64,000 nucleotides of DNA from Pseudomonas sp. WJP1 (GCF_028471945.1 NZ_CP110128.1:5483001-5547000), one strand, 5' to 3'. Numbered from the stretch's first letter, positions 1-10,143 are shown. Translations and numbers: made by a program. Notes: generated by a model not told the origin, from the sequence alone.

Positions 1-58
1 CCTGTCATCCTAACCGCTTCACTTTGCGTCGGTTGATACGCGGTAAGGCCTGAGGCGA

Positions 59-3000
59 TCAATCCAACGTAAAACAGGTCCTTGCCGCGTCGGCGTCCAT
101 GGCGGCCTGGGTCAGGCCCTTCAACAAATCGTGTTCAGCCGTCTTCATATCAGCGTCGATGCGGTCGAGCGTGGGGCCATAGTCCTCGCCAAGCTTTGCT
201 TCGTTTTCAGAAGCCGTCTGCTCCCGCACTTGAAAGGGCGCGATCATTTCGGAGAATTTCTCGCCATGATGCGCTCGCAAAAAATCGCTCCAGAACGAGC
301 GTTCAATGAGGGAGGTCAAGAGTTCAGGTGAAAGTTCTGCGGTAATGACTTTGTTGTAGGCCGCATCCAGGTCATTTGCGTTTACACCACTCACCAATTC
401 AAATCGCATGTGCCGGGGTTGACCGATCAGTTCGAGCCTGTCGGCCAGACCGGTGCGATAAGCCAGCTCCACCTCCACATCATCGAGCGCTGGATTGGCC
501 TCGACCCGTTCCCTGGCAATTTTGGCAAGATAATCCTGTCGGAACAGGCGGCGCCCAAGTCTCAACAGCCGAGCGGCCTTATCATGGGCATTAGCGGACA
601 GTCGAACCTCCTTTTCGATCTCAACGGCGACCTCAATATTACTGAAGAGCGACGCCGCGTCATCAGCGCAACGGGCTGTCGCCGCCATCTTCAGCAATAG
701 ACGGCACAACGCCTCATCGCTCCGGGTCGCCTCCATGACACTCCAGACCCGCCATGTCATGTTTTCATGCACAAAGCGGCTATCGGCCGAACTTCCAAGT
801 TGTGCCAGCAATTCAAAGAATGCTTTCGATTCGGGGTTTTCCTTTAGCGCCAGCCATACACCATTACGACGGGCATAGGTCGCTTCAGCCGGTTTGGGCA
901 TCCACAGGTCTCGAGCCCTTTGATCATGGACCACCACAGTTTCATTTTGCCACAGCCCCATCCCGATGCCCGTATTGCTATGGAAGGTCCCCAGCCTCGC
1001 TCGGCTACGTGCGGATACGGGGTTACCACTCAGGTTGATCGACAGAGCGTTTCGCTGACGGAGGTTGAACAGCCACTCCGGCAACTCCACTATGTTGTTT
1101 CCTCTCAGGTCCACGAAGTCCAGATCCAGAACGTGTTGAAGCCCGACAGGCAGTTCCGTCGCGTGAGTATCACGCAGTAACAGTTCTTTCAGATTGATCA
1201 TCTTGCTGACGTCAACCGTAGCGCCCAGGTTGTTGTCGCTCAGCCCCAACGAGCGCAATTTGTGCATGTCCGCCAGTTTGCGCAAGGTGTACTCGGTCAG
1301 TTGTATCTGATTTCCCTGCAGGCTCAAATGCTCAAGATCGGCCATGTGCGACAAGGCTTCAGGCAATCGCTTGAGGTTATTGTGGTCCAGGTTCAGCGTG
1401 ACAAGCCCTTTGAACGGCGCAAGGAAATACGCCAGCTCATCGCCAGCCTTCATCTCAGTGATGGAAAGGCTGCGCACATGGGCAACATCCTGCTCGGTCA
1501 GCGTCGGTAATGGGCCTACAGGGTTGCGCTCCAGCCTGAGCATTGTAGAAGTACGAGTGGACCGTGCTATCCGGCGCCAGCATTTTTCGATGGTATTGGC
1601 CACTTGACGACGGCTGACACGGATATCGTTTTCATTCCCCGGCAGCTTCTCTACTGCTTCAGCTATTGCCACTTTATCGTCACGCCAGGTGTGCAGCACA
1701 CCGCGCAGTTTTTTCAGTTGCTGCTCCAGTTCCTTGATTCGATTCACCCGCTGCATCTGGGTGCTGCCGGCGCTGTCGAGAAACGCCGAAGCCTGGTCAT
1801 CCGTGAACAGCGGATAAAGTTTTTTGACTTTACGAATCAAGCCCCTTGCATACGAGTTCGCAGCGGGGGAGTCCGCCTGGACACAGGCAAAAAGGTGTTT
1901 GGGTGTATCACTGCGCTCCCCTCGCAACACCCGCCCGGTACGCACCGGATCGCCAGCGGCGGCCCTCGACAGCCGTGACCGTAACGTCGGTACATCCAGC
2001 GGATCTTCGCCCGTGAGACTCATGCGGGTGCGCTGGGTCGTTGGCATTGCGTCAAGTATCGACCCAAGCAGCGTGTCGCTGGTCAGCGTGGAAGAGACAT
2101 TGCCAGTGGTTTGAGTGACCTGGTAACCGGTGGGCGTCTTGACAATGATCCCGAGCGACTGCGCATCCATTTCGCCCACGCTGTCCAGCAAGGTGCCGGT
2201 CGCTGAACCCTGTCGCACTTCAAGTCGGCAGCTGTCATCCCAGCCTTGCACCCTGTCCATCAGCCCGAGCGACAGTTTGTCGGTGTCGGCATTGGCCAAT
2301 CTCGGGAGGTGCAACCCGGTGAGCGCACGGTCCTGCCTGATCTGCGCCTGTGCTTCGCTGACCTGTACGGCGAGATCCATGCCGAGGATCTTGCGGTCAC
2401 GCAAAAAGCTGCGATCGCTGGCAGAGGCGTTATCCAGCAATTCCTCGCATACCCTCGTGGGAAGGTCAGTGGTGTGTTCGCGCAACAGCGCCAAGTCACC
2501 GGTGGCGGTGCCGTCCCAGGCCTTATAGAGCCACTCGAACAGCGGCTGGCGATCATTCTTGAGGCTTGTCGCGATCTTCTTTGCCAACAGCTGCGATTTC
2601 GATTCAGTGGTTGTTTTGCCGATGATGCCCTCCACTTCAGTCGGGTAAAGACCATTGATGACCGTATCGAGCAGTTTTCCCGAGTCCAGTTCCGATTGAA
2701 GGACGTGCACGCTGTTGACGTCATCATCATGCGGCGCCGTCTCGGGGAAGCGGGACACGACCAGGTCTTCCCCGTCGCGCACTTCAATGAAGCGCTCCGC
2801 CGGCCAGCCGGGCAGCCTCGGCAGCGTATGCAGCTGCTCCTGGATGAAGTCCTTGTTTGTGCTCTCTCCCCCTTCCATTGCCGCGACCATCGTGGTGATG
2901 CGCCGGTCGATCCTGAAGCGCTCGACACAATCATTCAGCCGCTGCGGTAACTTGAGGTTGCTTTCATGAAGCTGGTGCAACTTGTCAGGCGTCATGTCGG

Positions 3001-4885
3001 TAATGTCGGCAATCGCTTCCAGGTCATCGCCCAGATCACCCAGGCGCGGATCCGTACGCTCCAATGCATAGGCACCGTCGCGCCACTCGTGCGCATGCTC
3101 ATAGACATGCCGCCAGCCCCCTTCGACATTTCGCTCGACGGCAGGCGCAAAGGCGTCAGTACGCACGGGATGATTGAGGGTCCATGGCGATCCCTCTGCG
3201 CTTTGGGTGACTCGATAGGGAGCACCCTCGATGACGATCGACGTCTGCCCGGCATGCCGGTAAAGCCCTTGCGCATCAGGTTGCGCGTCAATTGGCAGAG
3301 CCGTGGTCTGTTTATAGGCGTCGAGGTTGGGCTTCCACAATTTAGCCGTACCATCTGCGTGAGTGACGGCCTCGAACTTGTCGAAGAATGCCTCCTGCTC
3401 CTTCGCGCCCCTGCCGATAGCTTTGGCGATTATTTTTCCGCCGACGGCAAACGCTGCCAGCTGCGCGACGTTTTCCACCACACTCAACAAATGCGTCAAC
3501 GCCTCGGCCCGCTCGCCGTGCGTCCAGTCCACCGCGCCTTCATACACCTCACTGACGATGTCGACGACCGCCGCAGCCAGCATGAACTGGCCGATCACCG
3601 GGACGAAAAAAGCGGCTACGTTCAACAACACAAGACCACCATCGATCAATGCCTGAAGGTTTTTTTCCCGCTGCTGCTCATCGACGTCTTCAGTCGGCAC
3701 GGCAAGTATTCGTGCGTCTTTTTGAGTCGTGCTGACCAACGTACTGAAGAAAAAATCGCCAAGGCAGGTGTCGGCAGGAACAGCAGCGAGCGTGCCCAAG
3801 GTTTTGCCCTTGTCAAACCCGGTAAAAAACCCGGTCTTATCATGGCCATGCAGGTACTGCCCGGCGAAAGACTTTCTGTAGCTTTTGCTTTGCAAATGGA
3901 GGGTCAGGTAGACCTTGAAGTCATCCAGAGAGGCGTATTCATACAGTGGTCGTCGAGGTTCGTTCGGCATGTAGACCACACACCGGGCCTTCGGCTCGGT
4001 ATCGATGGAGACTTTGGTAAATACCAGTGCCCCACAGATGCAAGTGTCGTGAATCATCAAGCCCTGCCAATGCACCGGCCCGCCATCGAACAATGCGCCC
4101 CTGGTTTGAGCTGCCGGGAGATCCTGATCGATCACACTCAGCAGCATCGTATAGACCGCGGGAGTGATGTCCTTTTTCAGGGAGGCCATGTGCAAGGCAA
4201 CCCGCATGTCCAGCACCTTCAGGCGCCGGATGTCCGCAACTCTAGCCCGATCATCGACAGGTGCATCTTTTGCGGGTTTGGCCGGCAATGCCAGGGCCTG
4301 GTCGATATGGCGCTGATAGCGAGCCCCCAGGTCGAGTTCACGACACAGTGCAGCGAATTTTACAGGGGTGATTTCAGCGTCTGATTGGGCTTGTTCATTG
4401 ATGCGAATTACCGACTCTGCTGGAAAACCGCCGCTCCCCGCTTCCCCGGAAGTAAAGTTTTCCATGGCCGCCTGGAGCAGGCTGCGTGATGTCGTGGTTT
4501 TTTGATCCGGGTAACCGAGGACCGGAAGCGCGCCTGTGGACGTGTACAGAGTTTTCGTGATGTCCAGCATGTCCCGCTCGACATCGAAATCGACGGTCCA
4601 TTTACCCTTGAGGAATTCGGTCAGTTGCTCTTTACAGAACTCGTCCAAGGGCTTGAGTTTCTTGAGCGCCTCCGTGACCTTGCCTTGAGTATCAAAAGAC
4701 TGCTCGAACGCAGCCTTCAGAGCCTGCACCACGGTAAGATCCGCAGTCGCCAACCAGGGTGCAATGGACGCTTGCAGCACTTGCGCCTTGTCCAGGTCGC
4801 CTGTGTGTTCCAACAACGCTTCGAGGCGTTGTGCCGAGGTCAGCGGCTCCGCTGCGGTGGCGGTTTTGGAAGTCGTAGCCAGCAT
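59..4885 (-). CDS. Giant LRR protein with NEL-type E3 ubiquitin ligase domain (DUF6543-like N-terminus)
   Basis: About 1608 residues. The long N-terminal part resembles the DUF6543/dermonecrotic-toxin-like region common in Pseudomonas proteins of this size, and has a hydrophobic segment near residues 415-452 (GGLVLLNVAAFFVPVIGQF). Leucine-rich repeats lie at about residues 1150-1290 (LVTLNLDHNNLKRLPEAL, LEHLSLQGNQI, LRSLGLSDNNLG, DFVDLRGNNIVELPEWL). The C-terminal part looks like a NEL domain: the IpaH/SspH family uses a cysteine in a CxD motif, and here CADD has its Cys codon at 668-670 (residue 1406). NEL enzymes ubiquitinate host proteins after delivery into eukaryotic cells, so this is probably an effector or toxin. 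No secretion genes are adjacent. An upstream in-frame TTG (4891) exists, but the ATG at 4885 has AAGGAT seven bases upstream and is preferred. The family call is strong; target and delivery route are unknown. Confidence 0.85.
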   Translation of the reverse strand: MLATTSKTATAAEPLTSAQRLEALLEHTGDLDKAQVLQASIAPWLATADLTVVQALKAAFEQSFDTQGKVTEALKKLKPLDEFCKEQLTEFLKGKWTVDFDVERDMLDITKTLYTSTGALPVLGYPDQKTTTSRSLLQAAMENFTSGEAGSGGFPAESVIRINEQAQSDAEITPVKFAALCRELDLGARYQRHIDQALALPAKPAKDAPVDDRARVADIRRLKVLDMRVALHMASLKKDITPAVYTMLLSVIDQDLPAAQTRGALFDGGPVHWQGLMIHDTCICGALVFTKVSIDTEPKARCVVYMPNEPRRPLYEYASLDDFKVYLTLHLQSKSYRKSFAGQYLHGHDKTGFFTGFDKGKTLGTLAAVPADTCLGDFFFSTLVSTTQKDARILAVPTEDVDEQQREKNLQALIDGGLVLLNVAAFFVPVIGQFMLAAAVVDIVSEVYEGAVDWTHGERAEALTHLLSVVENVAQLAAFAVGGKIIAKAIGRGAKEQEAFFDKFEAVTHADGTAKLWKPNLDAYKQTTALPIDAQPDAQGLYRHAGQTSIVIEGAPYRVTQSAEGSPWTLNHPVRTDAFAPAVERNVEGGWRHVYEHAHEWRDGAYALERTDPRLGDLGDDLEAIADITDMTPDKLHQLHESNLKLPQRLNDCVERFRIDRRITTMVAAMEGGESTNKDFIQEQLHTLPRLPGWPAERFIEVRDGEDLVVSRFPETAPHDDDVNSVHVLQSELDSGKLLDTVINGLYPTEVEGIIGKTTTESKSQLLAKKIATSLKNDRQPLFEWLYKAWDGTATGDLALLREHTTDLPTRVCEELLDNASASDRSFLRDRKILGMDLAVQVSEAQAQIRQDRALTGLHLPRLANADTDKLSLGLMDRVQGWDDSCRLEVRQGSATGTLLDSVGEMDAQSLGIIVKTPTGYQVTQTTGNVSSTLTSDTLLGSILDAMPTTQRTRMSLTGEDPLDVPTLRSRLSRAAAGDPVRTGRVLRGERSDTPKHLFACVQADSPAANSYARGLIRKVKKLYPLFTDDQASAFLDSAGSTQMQRVNRIKELEQQLKKLRGVLHTWRDDKVAIAEAVEKLPGNENDIRVSRRQVANTIEKCWRRIARSTRTSTMLRLERNPVGPLPTLTEQDVAHVRSLSITEMKAGDELAYFLAPFKGLVTLNLDHNNLKRLPEALSHMADLEHLSLQGNQIQLTEYTLRKLADMHKLRSLGLSDNNLGATVDVSKMINLKELLLRDTHATELPVGLQHVLDLDFVDLRGNNIVELPEWLFNLRQRNALSINLSGNPVSARSRARLGTFHSNTGIGMGLWQNETVVVHDQRARDLWMPKPAEATYARRNGVWLALKENPESKAFFELLAQLGSSADSRFVHENMTWRVWSVMEATRSDEALCRLLLKMAATARCADDAASLFSNIEVAVEIEKEVRLSANAHDKAARLLRLGRRLFRQDYLAKIARERVEANPALDDVEVELAYRTGLADRLELIGQPRHMRFELVSGVNANDLDAAYNKVITAELSPELLTSLIERSFWSDFLRAHHGEKFSEMIAPFQVREQTASENEAKLGEDYGPTLDRIDADMKTAEHDLLKGLTQAAMDADAARTCFTLD

Positions 4886-5181
4886 GAGCAATATCCTTAT
4901 TGCGTGAAGAGACGCTCAGTCTAGGAAGCCCGGCAGGCAATTGATAATTCGAATACCGGGTCGGATCGCAACCCATCCCAGCAGCTACTTCTATGCATCC
5001 CAGCAATAGTTACCGCCACGGCCAACGGTGGTTCTGCCACGCCAGCCATTCGCCCTGCAATTCCTGCTTATAACTTATCGTTCTAAAACTCCCACAACCG
5101 AGGCGGGTCAGTTTTTGAGTACCTGCCCTTTTGGCACGGTATCGATTGACCCTCCCCAACGGAAAAACCGGTAAGGAATTT
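4886..5181. other. Intergenic region between two divergent genes
   Basis: This gap must hold the divergent promoters of the LRR/NEL gene and of the NAGGN operon. I see no convincing -35/-10 pair, hairpin or small gene in it. The only clear signals are the two ribosome binding sites at its edges, AAGGAT for the leftward gene and AAGGA at 5173-5177 for the rightward gene. Confidence 0.4.
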
Positions 5182-6954
5182 ATGTGCGGATTAGCTGGCG
5201 AGTTACGTTTTGACAATCAACCTGCAGACCTTGCAGCCATCGAGCGAATTACCCACCACCTGGCACCTCGAGGCCCTGATGCCTGGGGTTTTCATAGCCA
5301 GGGGCCGATTGCCCTGGGCCATCGCCGCCTGAAAATCATGGACCTGTCGGACGGCTCGGCGCAGCCGATGATCGACCAGCAACTGGGCCTGTCCCTGGCC
5401 TTCAACGGCGCGATCTACAACTTCCCGGAACTGCGCAGCGAACTCGAAAGCCTTGGTTATGCCTTCTATTCCGGCGGCGACACCGAAGTGCTGCTCAAGG
5501 GCTACCACGCCTGGGGCGAAGCCCTGTTGCCCAAGCTCAACGGCATGTTTGCCTTCGCCATCTGGGAGCGCGACGCCAAGCGCCTGTTCATCGCCCGTGA
5601 CCGTCTCGGTGTGAAGCCGCTGTACATGTCGCGCACCGGCCAGCGCCTGCGCTTTGCCTCGGCGTTGCCAGCATTGCTCAAGGGCGGCGACATCAACCCG
5701 ATCCTCGATCCGGTGGCCCTCAATCACTATCTGAATTTCCATGCCGTGGTCCCGGCGCCACGCACCCTGCTGGCCGGCATCGAAAAGCTGCCGCCCGCCA
5801 CCTGGATGCGCATCGAAGCAGACGGCAGCACCGAGCAGAAAACCTGGTGGACCCTGCCCTACGGCCCACACGAGGATGAGAAGAATCTGACCCTCGAAGA
5901 CTGGCGCGACCGCGTACTCGACAGCACCCGCGAGGCGGTGGCAATTCGTCAGCGGGCGGCGGTGGACGTCGGCGTGCTGCTGTCGGGTGGTGTCGATTCG
6001 AGCATGCTCGTCGGCCTGTTGCGTGAGGTCGGCGTGGAAAACCTGTCGACCTTCTCCATCGGTTTCCAGGATGCCGGTGGCGAGCGCGGTGACGAATTTC
6101 AATATTCGGACCTGATCGCCCGGCATTACGGCACCCACCACCACCAATTGCGCATCGACGAAAAAGAGATCATCGAGCAACTGCCCGCCGCCTTCCGCGC
6201 AATGAGCGAGCCAATGGTCAGTCATGACTGCATCGCTTTCTATCTGTTGTCCCGCGAAGTGGCCAAGCATTGCAAAGTGGTGCAAAGCGGCCAGGGCGCG
6301 GACGAGCTCTTCGCCGGTTATCACTGGTATCCGCAGGTCGATGGCGCAGCCGATCCCTACGCGGCCTATCGTGAAGCGTTTTTCGACCGCAGCTACGAGG
6401 ATTACGCCGCCACCGTACAGCCGAAATGGCTGACCGCGAATGATGCCGCCGGCGACTTCGTGAAGGAACATTTCGCACAGCCCGGCGCCGATGCGGCGGT
6501 GGACAAGGCCCTGCGCCTGGACAGCACGGTGATGCTGGTGGATGACCCGGTCAAGCGCGTCGACAACATGACCATGGCCTGGGGCCTGGAGGCGCGCACG
6601 CCGTTTCTCGACTATCGCCTGGTGGAATTGTCTGCCCGGGTGCCGGGTAAATTCAAACTGCCCGATGGCGGCAAGCAAGTGCTCAAGGAAGCGGCGCGCC
6701 TGGTCATTCCGAGCGAAGTCATCGACCGCAAGAAAGGCTACTTCCCGGTGCCGGGCCTCAAGCATTTGCAGGGCGACACGCTGAACTGGGTACGCGAATT
6801 GCTGCTCGACCCTAGCCAGGATCGCGGCCTGTTCAACCCGGCGATGCTCGACCGCTTGCTGACCGACCCACAAGGCCAGTTGACCCCGTTGCGCGGCTCC
6901 AAGCTGTGGCAATTGGCGGCGCTGAACCTGTGGCTCAGTGAACAAGGAATCTGA
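5182..6954 (+). CDS. asnO: N-acetylglutaminylglutamine amidotransferase (asparagine synthase family)
   Basis: 590 residues. It has the class II glutamine amidotransferase plus asparagine-synthase architecture. The protein begins MCGLAGEL, so Cys2 is the glutaminase nucleophile exposed after Met removal; this fixes the start at 5182 rather than the in-frame ATG at 5131. The synthase half shows the ATP-pyrophosphatase loop LLSGGVDSS at about residue 267. In Sinorhizobium and Pseudomonas this enzyme amidates N-acetylglutaminylglutamine to the osmoprotectant NAGGN. It is followed after three bases by ngg and then by an M42 peptidase, the standard NAGGN trio, which separates it from ordinary asnB. 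Expression is presumably osmotically induced, but no promoter motif was recognised. Confidence 0.93.
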   Translation: MCGLAGELRFDNQPADLAAIERITHHLAPRGPDAWGFHSQGPIALGHRRLKIMDLSDGSAQPMIDQQLGLSLAFNGAIYNFPELRSELESLGYAFYSGGDTEVLLKGYHAWGEALLPKLNGMFAFAIWERDAKRLFIARDRLGVKPLYMSRTGQRLRFASALPALLKGGDINPILDPVALNHYLNFHAVVPAPRTLLAGIEKLPPATWMRIEADGSTEQKTWWTLPYGPHEDEKNLTLEDWRDRVLDSTREAVAIRQRAAVDVGVLLSGGVDSSMLVGLLREVGVENLSTFSIGFQDAGGERGDEFQYSDLIARHYGTHHHQLRIDEKEIIEQLPAAFRAMSEPMVSHDCIAFYLLSREVAKHCKVVQSGQGADELFAGYHWYPQVDGAADPYAAYREAFFDRSYEDYAATVQPKWLTANDAAGDFVKEHFAQPGADAAVDKALRLDSTVMLVDDPVKRVDNMTMAWGLEARTPFLDYRLVELSARVPGKFKLPDGGKQVLKEAARLVIPSEVIDRKKGYFPVPGLKHLQGDTLNWVRELLLDPSQDRGLFNPAMLDRLLTDPQGQLTPLRGSKLWQLAALNLWLSEQGI

Positions 6955-6957
6955 CCG

Positions 6958-8703
6958 ATGAAACCTCAAGCCACGGCGTACAGCCAACGCCTGTTGCGGG
7001 GTCAGGCGCCCTCTTACGAACGCTTGCAGGCGCGTCTGGCCGAAGACGGCAGCGAACTCGGTACCGCGCCGATTGCCGTGCATTGCGGCTGGGGACGGCT
7101 GTTAATCGGCCATACGTTCCCCGACCCGGAGAGCCTTGCCCAGGAGCTGCTCAATGAGCAACCGGGCGAGCGCGACATCGCCCTGTATGTCGCCGCACCC
7201 CAGCAAGTGCTGGGGCTGGAGCCGGCCCAGCTGTTTCTCGACCCCTCTGACACCCTGCGGTTGTGGTTCAGCGATTACCGACAGGCAACCCGTGTATTTC
7301 GCGGTTTTCGCATTCGTCGTGCGCAAGGCGATGCCGACTGGCAGGCGATCAATCAGTTGTATCAGGCGCGCGGCATGTTGCCGATCGACGCCAGTTTGCT
7401 CACTCCGCGTCATCTGGGCGGCCCGGTGTACTGGCTCGCCGAGGATGAGGACAGCGGCGCGATCATCGGCAGCGTCATGGGCCTCAATCATCACAAGGCC
7501 TTCAACGATCCGGAACACGGCAGCAGCCTGTGGTGCCTGGCGGTCGATCCGCACTGTTCGCGGCCCGGCGTCGGTGAAGTGCTGGTGCGGCATTTGATCG
7601 AACACTTCATGAGCCGTGGGCTGAGTTACCTGGACTTGTCCGTGCTGCACGACAATCGCCAGGCGAAGAACCTTTACGCCAAGCTCGGTTTTCGCAATCT
7701 CTCGACCTTCGCCATCAAGCGCAAGAACTGCATCAACCAGTCGTTGTTTCTCGGCCCCGGTCCTGAAGCCGAGTTCAACCCCTACGCGCGGATCATCGTC
7801 GAGGAAGCCCATCGCCGCGGCATCGATGTGCAGGTCGATGATGCCGAGGCCGGCATGTTCACCCTCAGCCACGGCGGACGGCGGGTACGTTGCCGCGAGT
7901 CGCTGACGGACCTGACCAGCGCCATCAGCATGAGCCTGTGCCAGGACAAAAGCCTGACCCATAAAGTGCTCGCGGCCGCCGGCCTGAACCTGCCCGCGCA
8001 GCAACTGGCGGGTAACGCCGATGACAACCTGGCGTTTCTCGACGAACACCAACGGGTGGTGGTCAAGCCGCTGGACGGTGAACAGGGGCAAGGGGTGGCC
8101 GTGGATCTACAGACCATTGAAGAGGTTCAGAACGCCATCGAAGCCGCCCGCCAGTTCGACAGTCGCGTGTTGCTGGAAAGCTTCCACGAAGGTCTCGACC
8201 TGCGGATTTTGGTGATCGGCTTTGAAGTGGTCGCCGCGGCGATTCGTCGGCCAGCCGAGGTGGTGGGCGATGGCCAGCACTCCATCGGTGCGCTGATCGA
8301 AGCCCAGAGTCGACGGCGCCAGGCGGCTACAGGCGGCGAAAGCAAGATCCCGCAGGATCCTGAGACCGAGCGCACCGTGCAAGTAGCGGGCTACGACTAC
8401 GCCAGCATTCTGCCGGCGGGCGAGCACCTGTTCGTGCGGCGTACGGCGAATCTGCATACCGGTGGGATTCTCGAAGACGTCACCGCGATCCTCCATCCCA
8501 CGCTGGTGGACGCCGCGGTGCGCGCGGCGCGGGCGCTGGATATTCCCGTGGTCGGCCTCGACCTGATGGTGTCTGCCGCCGATCAACCGCAATACGTGTT
8601 TATCGAAGCCAACGAGCGCGCCGGACTGGCCAACCATGAGCCGCAGCCGACAGCCGAGCGGTTTGTGGATCTGTTGTTTCCGCACAGTCAGCCGGCCGTT
8701 TAA
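6958..8703 (+). CDS. ngg: N-acetylglutaminylglutamine synthetase (GNAT-ATP-grasp fusion)
   Basis: 581 residues. The N-terminal half is a GNAT acetyltransferase (WCLAVDPHCSRPGVGEVLVRHL, then LDLSVLHDNRQAKNLYAKLGF). The C-terminal half is an ATP-grasp ligase of the cyanophycin synthetase/RimK type (VVVKPLDGEQGQGVAVDL, LRILVIGFEVVAAAIRRPA, FIEANERAGL). This fusion acetylates and joins two glutamines to give N-acetylglutaminylglutamine, the substrate of the upstream amidotransferase. The ATG at 6958 is three bases after the asnO stop, so the two are translationally coupled. Length and domain order fit the family. Confidence 0.93.
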   Translation: MKPQATAYSQRLLRGQAPSYERLQARLAEDGSELGTAPIAVHCGWGRLLIGHTFPDPESLAQELLNEQPGERDIALYVAAPQQVLGLEPAQLFLDPSDTLRLWFSDYRQATRVFRGFRIRRAQGDADWQAINQLYQARGMLPIDASLLTPRHLGGPVYWLAEDEDSGAIIGSVMGLNHHKAFNDPEHGSSLWCLAVDPHCSRPGVGEVLVRHLIEHFMSRGLSYLDLSVLHDNRQAKNLYAKLGFRNLSTFAIKRKNCINQSLFLGPGPEAEFNPYARIIVEEAHRRGIDVQVDDAEAGMFTLSHGGRRVRCRESLTDLTSAISMSLCQDKSLTHKVLAAAGLNLPAQQLAGNADDNLAFLDEHQRVVVKPLDGEQGQGVAVDLQTIEEVQNAIEAARQFDSRVLLESFHEGLDLRILVIGFEVVAAAIRRPAEVVGDGQHSIGALIEAQSRRRQAATGGESKIPQDPETERTVQVAGYDYASILPAGEHLFVRRTANLHTGGILEDVTAILHPTLVDAAVRAARALDIPVVGLDLMVSAADQPQYVFIEANERAGLANHEPQPTAERFVDLLFPHSQPAV

Positions 8704-8769
8704 CCCTCTTCATGAGCGCGCCCACGCTCAGCGCGGGAGCGCTCAGCACCCAATTCATCAGGAGTTTCC

Positions 8770-9960
8770 ATGACCCGCCAATACCCGGAACCGGACCTGA
8801 CCTATCTGCAAAAAGTCCTGCTGGAAATGCTCGCCATTCCCAGCCCCACCGGCTTCACCGACACCATCGTGCGTTATGTCGCCGAACGCCTGGAAGAGCT
8901 GGGCATTCCCTTCGAGATGACCCGCCGCGGCACCATCCGCGCCACCCTCAAGGGCAAGAAAAACAGCCCGGACCGTGCGGTTTCCGCGCACCTGGATACC
9001 ATTGGCGCCGCCGTGCGCGCCATCAAGGACAACGGCCGCCTGACGCTGGCCCCCGTGGGTTGCTGGTCCAGCCGTTTCGCCGAGGGCAGCCGCGTCAGCC
9101 TGTTTACCGACAACGGCGTGATCCGCGGCAGTGTGCTGCCCTTGATGGCCTCCGGGCACGCGTTCAACACCGCGGTCGATGAAATGCCGATCAGCTGGGA
9201 TCACATCGAGTTGCGCCTGGACGCCTATTGCGCCACCCGCGCCGATTGTGACTCGCTCGGCATCAGCGTCGGTGATTTCGTAGCCTTCGACCCGTTGCCG
9301 GAATTCACCGAGAGTGGCCACATCAGCGCCCGTCACCTGGACGACAAGGCCGGCGTCGCCGCGTTGCTGGCAGCGTTGAAAGCCATCGTCGACAGCGGCG
9401 AAGAGCTGGCGATCGATTGCCATCCGCTGTTCACCATCACCGAGGAAACCGGCAGTGGAGCCGCGGCGGCGCTGCCTTGGGACGTCAGTGAATTCGTCGG
9501 CATCGACATCGCGCCCGTCGCGCCCGGCCAGCATTCCAGCGAACACGCGGTGAGCATCGCGATGCAGGATTCCGGCGGGCCGTACGACTATCATCTGTCG
9601 CGGCACCTGTTGCGCCTGGCCAGTGACAACGAATTGCCGGTACGCCGCGACCTGTTCCGCTACTACTTCAGCGACGCGCACTCGGCGGTCACCGCCGGCC
9701 ATGACATCCGCACCGCCCTGCTCGCCTTCGGCTGCGACGCCACCCACGGCTACGAACGCACCCACATCGACAGTCTCGCCGCCCTCAGCCGCCTGCTCGG
9801 CGCCTACATCCTCAGCCCGCCGGTGTTCGCCAGCGACGCGCAGCCGGCCACGGGCTCGCTGGACCGCTTCAGTCATCAGATCGAACACGAGACGCAGATG
9901 GAAAGCGATACACGGGTGCCGTCGGTGGATAGCCTGGTGGGGCAGCGGTCGGATAGCTGA
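8770..9960 (+). CDS. NAGGN-system M42 family peptidase
   Basis: 396 residues. It is an M42-type (glutamyl aminopeptidase/endoglucanase-like) metallopeptidase. Visible metal-site motifs are SAHLDTIGA (His and Asp), HLDDKAGVAALLAAL, TITEETGSGAA (catalytic and ligand Glu), GIDIAP and DAHSAVTAGHDIRTALLAF. This is the third member of the NAGGN trio; its exact role is not settled, with peptide turnover or processing likely. It starts 66 bases after ngg behind AGGAG. The C-terminal 30 residues are a polar tail. A perfect REP palindrome follows directly. Confidence 0.9.
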   Translation: MTRQYPEPDLTYLQKVLLEMLAIPSPTGFTDTIVRYVAERLEELGIPFEMTRRGTIRATLKGKKNSPDRAVSAHLDTIGAAVRAIKDNGRLTLAPVGCWSSRFAEGSRVSLFTDNGVIRGSVLPLMASGHAFNTAVDEMPISWDHIELRLDAYCATRADCDSLGISVGDFVAFDPLPEFTESGHISARHLDDKAGVAALLAALKAIVDSGEELAIDCHPLFTITEETGSGAAAALPWDVSEFVGIDIAPVAPGQHSSEHAVSIAMQDSGGPYDYHLSRHLLRLASDNELPVRRDLFRYYFSDAHSAVTAGHDIRTALLAFGCDATHGYERTHIDSLAALSRLLGAYILSPPVFASDAQPATGSLDRFSHQIEHETQMESDTRVPSVDSLVGQRSDS

Positions 9961-9989
9961 GCCAGGTATTTTCGTTGACTGATCAATCG

Positions 9990-10057
9990 CCATCGCGAGC
10001 AGGCTCGCTCCCACAGTTAACCGCGTATCCCTGTGGGAGCGAGCCTGCTCGCGATGG
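9990..10057. repeat. REP inverted pair
   Basis: Two 27-base arms, 9990-10016 and 10031-10057, are perfect reverse complements separated by 14 bases. Each contains GGAGCGAGCCTGCTCGCGAT. It sits between the M42 peptidase and the yheU-like gene and may limit 3' decay or act as a weak terminator. Confidence 0.9.
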
Positions 10058-10143
10058 CGTCAGTCCAGGCAGCGCTTCAACCACAGGCTAGCGGCGACCT
10101 CCCATTCGCCGTAGCATCGCGCCATTGTTTAGCCGAGGTGCCT

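Noticed and set aside
2966-4384. 472-codon open reading frame on the + strand inside the LRR/NEL gene
   Set aside because: It lies wholly antisense to the clear LRR protein, has no recognisable motif, and such long shadows are common in GC-rich DNA.
4886-4891. TTG start for the LRR protein two codons before the ATG
   Set aside because: AAGGAT would be only two or three bases from the TTG; spacing is right for the ATG at 4885.
5203-7083. 626-codon open reading frame on the - strand across asnO
   Set aside because: Antisense to a well-supported amidotransferase; composition rich in Arg, His, Gln and Ala without domains.
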